Of a stretch of 64,000 nt of DNA, positions 60,126 through 64,000 are shown in pieces. This stretch comes from Cognataquiflexum gelatinilyticum (GTDB lineage Bacteria; Bacteroidota; Bacteroidia; Cytophagales; Cyclobacteriaceae): assembly GCF_024813435.1 (NCBI RefSeq), contig NZ_JANAEZ010000004.1:1-64000 (forward strand), written 5' to 3'. A program made the position numbers and the translations under genes. The notes under the pieces were generated by a model. It was given only the letters and a program-made list of their open reading frames with translations. It made no database searches and was not told the origin of the DNA. Position 1 is the first letter of the stretch; every line of letters starts with the position of its first letter.

Positions 60126-61487
60126 ATGAAAAGTTTATTCCAAAGATTACTCCTGATAGCTTTCCTTGCAAATCTCGGATTCGGATGTCAGGAAAAAAAA
60201 GATTATAAAAATGCCATTACTGATGGTTCTTACCAGATTGCAGCTCAGGACAAACTTACCACAGTCATCATCAATGATATATTTTCACCCCCTGTCGCAA
60301 GTAGGATTTATGCCTATTCTTCCATTGCGGCCTATGAAGTGACTGCCCTATCGGATTCCAATTACCAATCAATGATGGGACAACTCAATGGCTTTGAAAA
60401 GACCGAATTTGACACTACAGGTCAGGTATATTTTCCTTTGGCCTCACTTGCAGCTTACTACAAAGTCGCCACAGCTTTGATTTTTTCAGAGAATCTGATG
60501 ACCGAACATAGGGATAAGGCCTATTCAGAAATCATGGAAAAAGGAGTTCCGGAAGAGGTTTTTGAAAGATCAATTAAACTTGGAGATGAAGTAGGTGCTC
60601 ACGTGATTGCGTATTTCAAAAAAGACAATTACCATGAAAGCCGCTCATTCGAAAAATATACTGTGAGCAATGACCCTAGCACTTGGCAACCCACACCTCC
60701 TGCATATATGGAGGGAATTGAACCACACTGGAACAAAATCAGGCCATTTATATTAGACTCTGCTTCCCAGTTTAGAACAGATTTGGTTACAGAATTCAGT
60801 TTTGATCCTAAAAGTCAGTTCTACCAAGAAGCTGAATTCGTCTTCAATACCATAAATAATCTTACTCCGGAACAAAAAGACATCGCCATGTTTTGGGATT
60901 GCAATCCATATAAAGTCAATGTCAAAGGCCATGTGATGTTTGCGGAGAAAAAAATCACCCCTGGAGGACATTGGATGGGAATTGCTGCGATTTCCTCGAA
61001 AACCGCAGGACAGGACTGGAAAGGAACTTCAGAAACACTGGCATTTACAAGTATTGCCATTTTTGATGCATTTATTGCCTGCTGGGATGAAAAATACAAG
61101 ACAAGATTAATCAGGCCTGAAACATACATCAACAGGTATATAGACGAAGATTGGTTACCACTATTGCAGACTCCTCCATTTCCTGAATATACAAGTGGAC
61201 ATAGTGTGGCATCCAATGCGGCTGCGGAAGCATTGACCAGTCTTTTTGGTGAGCCCTTCCATTTTGTGGATTCTACAGAAGTTAATTATGGTCTTCCCGT
61301 AAGAGAATTTGACTCCTTTAGACAAGCGGCAGACGAAGCAGCTATCAGCAGGCTATATGGCGGGATCCACTATATGCCTGCCATTGTCAATGGTTCTACA
61401 AAAGGAAAAAATATTGGTAACCATCTTGTGGAAAATGTAAAAACCAAATCTCCTTCATTTTCCCCAATGGCTGAAAACAAAAAATAA
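60126..61487 (+). CDS. Vanadium-dependent haloperoxidase / PAP2-family lipoprotein
   Basis: A 453-residue lipoprotein (signal LLLIAFLANLGFGC). The C-terminal third has the phosphatase/vanadium-haloperoxidase motifs: KxxxxxxRP as KYKTRLIRP near residue 322, the acid-base His in EYTSGHSVASNAAAEA near 358, and SRLYGGIHYMPA near 408, where R and H would bind vanadate or phosphate. The Asp that ends the classic PAP2 motif is absent (Ala), which fits vanadium haloperoxidases rather than acid phosphatases. It may oxidise halides with peroxide or hydrolyse a phosphate ester; sequence does not decide. It is the last gene of the SusC-FG-GAP locus and ends at a terminator. Confidence 0.8.
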   Translation: MKSLFQRLLLIAFLANLGFGCQEKKDYKNAITDGSYQIAAQDKLTTVIINDIFSPPVASRIYAYSSIAAYEVTALSDSNYQSMMGQLNGFEKTEFDTTGQVYFPLASLAAYYKVATALIFSENLMTEHRDKAYSEIMEKGVPEEVFERSIKLGDEVGAHVIAYFKKDNYHESRSFEKYTVSNDPSTWQPTPPAYMEGIEPHWNKIRPFILDSASQFRTDLVTEFSFDPKSQFYQEAEFVFNTINNLTPEQKDIAMFWDCNPYKVNVKGHVMFAEKKITPGGHWMGIAAISSKTAGQDWKGTSETLAFTSIAIFDAFIACWDEKYKTRLIRPETYINRYIDEDWLPLLQTPPFPEYTSGHSVASNAAAEALTSLFGEPFHFVDSTEVNYGLPVREFDSFRQAADEAAISRLYGGIHYMPAIVNGSTKGKNIGNHLVENVKTKSPSFSPMAENKK

Positions 61488-61505
61488 ATTATTGATTTTC
61501 AATTG

Positions 61506-61541
61506 AAAGGGACAAATGATTGGATCATTTGCCCCTTTTTT
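61506..61541 (+). terminator. Terminator of the SusC-VHPO locus
   Basis: GGGACAAATGA / TCATTTGCCCC hairpin (one A-C mismatch) with a TTGGA loop and six T, 18 bp past the haloperoxidase stop. Confidence 0.75.
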
Positions 61542-61584
61542 GTTTTTATTCGTCGCTACAGACAATTTAAGTAATAGAAAGCCC

Positions 61585-61592
61585 TAATTTTG
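61585..61592 (+). promoter_or_regulatory. -7 box upstream of rsmG
   Basis: TAATTTTG, a match to TAnnTTTG, 22 bp before the rsmG start. No clear -33. Confidence 0.35.
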
Positions 61593-61614
61593 ATACTCAA
61601 ACAAGAATGCTTTT

Positions 61615-62247
61615 ATGGATCTAATCCTCAAATACTTTCCAGACCTTACTGAATCCCAAAAGGAAAAATTCGCCAAACTTGGCCCTTTGTATGCTGATTG
61701 GAATGAAAAGATCAATGTAATCAGCAGAAAAGACATGGAACACTTCTACGAAAAGCATGTCTTACATTCATTGGGAATTGCCAAAGTGATTTCTTTTGAA
61801 CCAGGTACGAAGGTTTTGGATATCGGGACGGGAGGAGGTTTTCCCGGAATTCCATTGGCGATCATGTTTCCCGAAACACATTTTCACCTAGTGGATTCGA
61901 TCGGTAAAAAAATCAATGTCGTCAAGGACATCGCCAAGCAGCTCAAGCTATCCAATGTCGAAGCCCAACAGGTTCGAGCTGAAGATTTGGTGAGGAAATA
62001 CGACTTTATTCTCAGCAGGGCTGTGACACGTTTTGCCAATATCCTTCCTTGGGTCAAAAACAAATTCAAAAAAGAAGATTTCAACGAACTTCAAAACGGA
62101 CTGCTGCTGCTCAAAGGCGGTGATGTCGATGAAGAAATGGAAGAAAGAGAAGTCAGCTATGTCTCTTACCACCTAGACGATTATTTCCAAGAGGATTTTT
62201 TTGAGACCAAAAAAGTGGTCTATGTACCTTGGGAAGGGAAAAGGTGA
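61615..62247 (+). CDS. rsmG: 16S rRNA (guanine527-N7)-methyltransferase
   Basis: A 210-residue SAM-dependent methyltransferase acting on G527 of 16S rRNA. Motifs: YADWNEKINVISRKDMEHFYEKHVLHSLGIAK near the start, SAM loop VLDIGTGGGFPGIPLAI near residue 65, VDSIGKKINVVKDIA near 94, and SRAVTRFANILPWV near 125. It ends VYVPWEGKR. Followed by a GGAAGT-type low-complexity tract and the convergent channel gene. Confidence 0.94.
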   Translation: MDLILKYFPDLTESQKEKFAKLGPLYADWNEKINVISRKDMEHFYEKHVLHSLGIAKVISFEPGTKVLDIGTGGGFPGIPLAIMFPETHFHLVDSIGKKINVVKDIAKQLKLSNVEAQQVRAEDLVRKYDFILSRAVTRFANILPWVKNKFKKEDFNELQNGLLLLKGGDVDEEMEEREVSYVSYHLDDYFQEDFFETKKVVYVPWEGKR

Positions 62248-62251
62248 GAAA

Positions 62252-62287
62252 AAGGGAAGTCAGGAAGTTTGGAAGTAGGAAGTAAGA
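62252..62287. repeat. GGAAGT low-complexity tract
   Basis: Tandem GGGAAGT/GGAAGTTT/GGAAGTAGGAAGT units just after the rsmG stop; same family as 39389-39440. Confidence 0.55.
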
Positions 62288-62396
62288 TCCAAAAAAAGGT
62301 TAAGCATAGAAAATAACTTATTCTTGTCATATCGACCAGATAGAGATATCTGTATAAAAGAAGGGTGGAAAGACGAAAAAGAAAATAAAGCTTTCC

Positions 62397-64000
62397 TTAA
62401 TCCTTTTCAGGACTTCCGGTATTTGCATCTTCATCAAAATCACCTTTTTGGGTTTCAAAACTTGACCTGAAGTGAATATCCCTTTGAGGGAAAGGAATAA
62501 CGATTCCTTCTTTTTTGAACAAGACATCAACCTTATTGATGATGTCCCCTTTGACAAATGGAACTTCAAGGTAATGCGTTACCCAAAAAGCAATTTCAAG
62601 ATCTATTCTACTGTCACCAAATAGTAATGGAAGGACTCGTGGTACCGGTTGTTTATTAATCCGACCATCATTCATCAACATTTCTTTGATCAAATTGGAT
62701 GCCTTTTCGAGATCTGTTCCATAAGCAACACCTACTACAATGGATACTTTTTTCCCTTTGCCCATGGTCCAGTTCACCAATTGTTGACCAAGCAAATCCC
62801 CATTGGGAATGATAATGCTTGCCCCCTCAAACATATTGACTACACTGCTTCTAAATCCGATCGATTTCATCACTCCGGGTTTTCCGTTGATTTCGATCAG
62901 GTCACCTACCTTGACAGGATTCTCAAATGCAATGATGACACCACTCACCAGGTTATTGAACAATCCTTGCAGACCAAGTCCTATACCCACTCCCAAAGCA
63001 CCAAGTACAATGGTGATTTTGTCGAGTGGAATCCCTGATGCTGCAAAAGCCAAAAACAATCCCATACTGATAATAAAAATCTGCACCAAAAGAAGCCAAC
63101 TGCCCAAACTGATGTGTTTTCTTTGGGCAGGTGAATTTGCCACATCCGGATCAGAACTGAAAAACGATACTATCCTTGACAAAAGTACCGAAACAACCAA
63201 TATCACCAGAAATATAAAAAGTCCATTGATCGTAAAATCATAACTCCCGAGTGTCCTTGGGTCATTTAGAAAATTATTAAAATTACTTGTAATCAGGTGG
63301 AAGGTATAGAAATTCCTACCAACCAAAATAATCCAGCCGATACCTAGAAGGAAATAAAATATACCCGGTACCTTTTCTCCAATCCTATCAAAGTTTATGA
63401 AAAATAATTTTTTGTCAGGTTTATTGTACATGTTGGATGCCAATGCCAATACCTGATTGATCAACCTCACTGTCCATAACAAAATTATGCCTGCCACCAC
63501 GCCCAAATAACCACTGACTAAGAGTGCTTTGGATAAATTAATGCTTCCAAAAAGATTGAATATCAGGGACAGAGTTTGCATAAAAACCATGTAGCCAACA
63601 AAATACAATATCCTTCTTTCCTTTAATTGGGCTCTTTTGTCATTCAGAAACAAAAAGCTGCCATATACCACCCCGATTATTGATAAAAACAAAATTAGAA
63701 TTCTTTCAATTTTGGTGAATATCAGTATCAGGTTGATGGAATTTGAAATAAAAAAAACCAAAAGTACAACAATCCAAAAAGTCAGCCAATACCTAGATAA
63801 AAACCGAAAAAACAGCACCGTGAGCGCAAGTCCTGCCACCATCCAAAGAAAAAAGTGAAAAACAAACGGAGGAGAAGGGAAAAAAAACTGAAAGAAACCG
63901 ATGATTATGATCAAAGCCGATAATAACGGGTTTTTGACGACAAGGTGTTGGTTGTCGCTTCCCTCAATCAATCCCTCCTCTTTTGCCCGGACTTTTAAAT
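62397..64000 (-). CDS. MscS-type mechanosensitive ion channel (5' end beyond the window)
   Basis: At least 524 residues. The N-terminal ~320 residues carry about eight to ten hydrophobic helices, more than the three of E. coli MscS, so it belongs to the larger MscS-like group. The pore helix and cytoplasmic core are typical: GALGVGIGLGLQGLFNNLVSGVII near residue 338, NPVKVGDLIEINGKPGVMKSIGFRSSVV, and INGD-type IIPNGDLLGQQLVNWT. The tail is acidic (DFDEDANTGSPEKD). The frame stays open from the TTG at 63971 to the window edge, so the start is probably outside the window and 63971 is only the first candidate inside it. Confidence 0.85.
   Translation of the reverse strand, partial: LKVRAKEEGLIEGSDNQHLVVKNPLLSALIIIIGFFQFFFPSPPFVFHFFLWMVAGLALTVLFFRFLSRYWLTFWIVVLLVFFISNSINLILIFTKIERILILFLSIIGVVYGSFLFLNDKRAQLKERRILYFVGYMVFMQTLSLIFNLFGSINLSKALLVSGYLGVVAGIILLWTVRLINQVLALASNMYNKPDKKLFFINFDRIGEKVPGIFYFLLGIGWIILVGRNFYTFHLITSNFNNFLNDPRTLGSYDFTINGLFIFLVILVVSVLLSRIVSFFSSDPDVANSPAQRKHISLGSWLLLVQIFIISMGLFLAFAASGIPLDKITIVLGALGVGIGLGLQGLFNNLVSGVIIAFENPVKVGDLIEINGKPGVMKSIGFRSSVVNMFEGASIIIPNGDLLGQQLVNWTMGKGKKVSIVVGVAYGTDLEKASNLIKEMLMNDGRINKQPVPRVLPLLFGDSRIDLEIAFWVTHYLEVPFVKGDIINKVDVLFKKEGIVIPFPQRDIHFRSSFETQKGDFDEDANTGSPEKD

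Overview
The window looks like chromosomal DNA from a Bacteroidota bacterium, most likely a member of the Cytophagales close to Cyclobacteriaceae (Algoriphagus/Cyclobacterium type). The signs are a SusC/SusD pair, several lipoproteins and outer-membrane barrels with Bacteroidota-style signal peptides, Tat-exported Gfo/Idh/MocA oxidoreductases beside DUF1080 proteins, a zinc-free type B L31, a GlmU-like sugar nucleotidyltransferase typical of the phylum, and promoters of the TAnnTTTG (-7) / TTTG (-33) type. The genus is inferred, not shown. Coding density is high, base composition is fairly even, and I see no phage, plasmid, transposase, tRNA or CRISPR.

Left edge to 14.5 kb: positions 1-261 hold two minus-strand promoters and a boxA-containing leader that appears to feed an rRNA operon just beyond the left edge. 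Then come a tight minus-strand operon for oxidative cleavage of 3-keto-glycosides (Gfo/Idh/MocA oxidoreductase and two DUF1080 proteins), a cobalamin-binding-like protein without signal peptide, an M42 aminopeptidase, a four-helix-bundle protein with an apparent frameshift, and an acyl-CoA carboxylase beta subunit. Plus-strand genes follow (exopolyphosphatase, Ldh-type dehydrogenase, second Gfo/Idh/MocA, DUF4397 lipoprotein), then minus-strand cysM, cysE, an outer-membrane protein and ftsB.

14.6-43.9 kb: a large BNR/sortilin-type secreted protein, an orphan receiver, and a compact eight-gene minus-strand block (NSS transporter, RmlD-like reductase, cyclophilin, hemC, RimK-type ligase, RimB-like protease, holB, GlmU-like protein) headed by rpmE2. 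An 870-bp repeat-filled gap separates this from a Wzi/RemB-like barrel protein, two MsbA-type ABC exporters, YifB/ComM, a cystathionine gamma-synthase type enzyme, truA, hemE, a MOSC protein and several small envelope proteins, including one with a collagen-like tract.

44.5-61.5 kb is the most unusual part. A SusC/SusD pair is followed on the same strand by three paralogous ~1,100-residue surface lipoproteins, each made of two FG-GAP/VCBS beta-propellers flanking an ASPIC/UnbV domain, a small lipoprotein lodged between the first two, and a lipoprotein of the vanadium haloperoxidase/PAP2 family. There is no glycoside hydrolase, polysaccharide lyase, sulfatase or nearby regulator, so it is not an ordinary polysaccharide utilisation locus. 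I propose that it is an uptake-and-processing system for a non-polysaccharide or phosphorylated/halogenatable substrate. The window closes with rsmG and an MscS-type channel gene that runs off the right edge.
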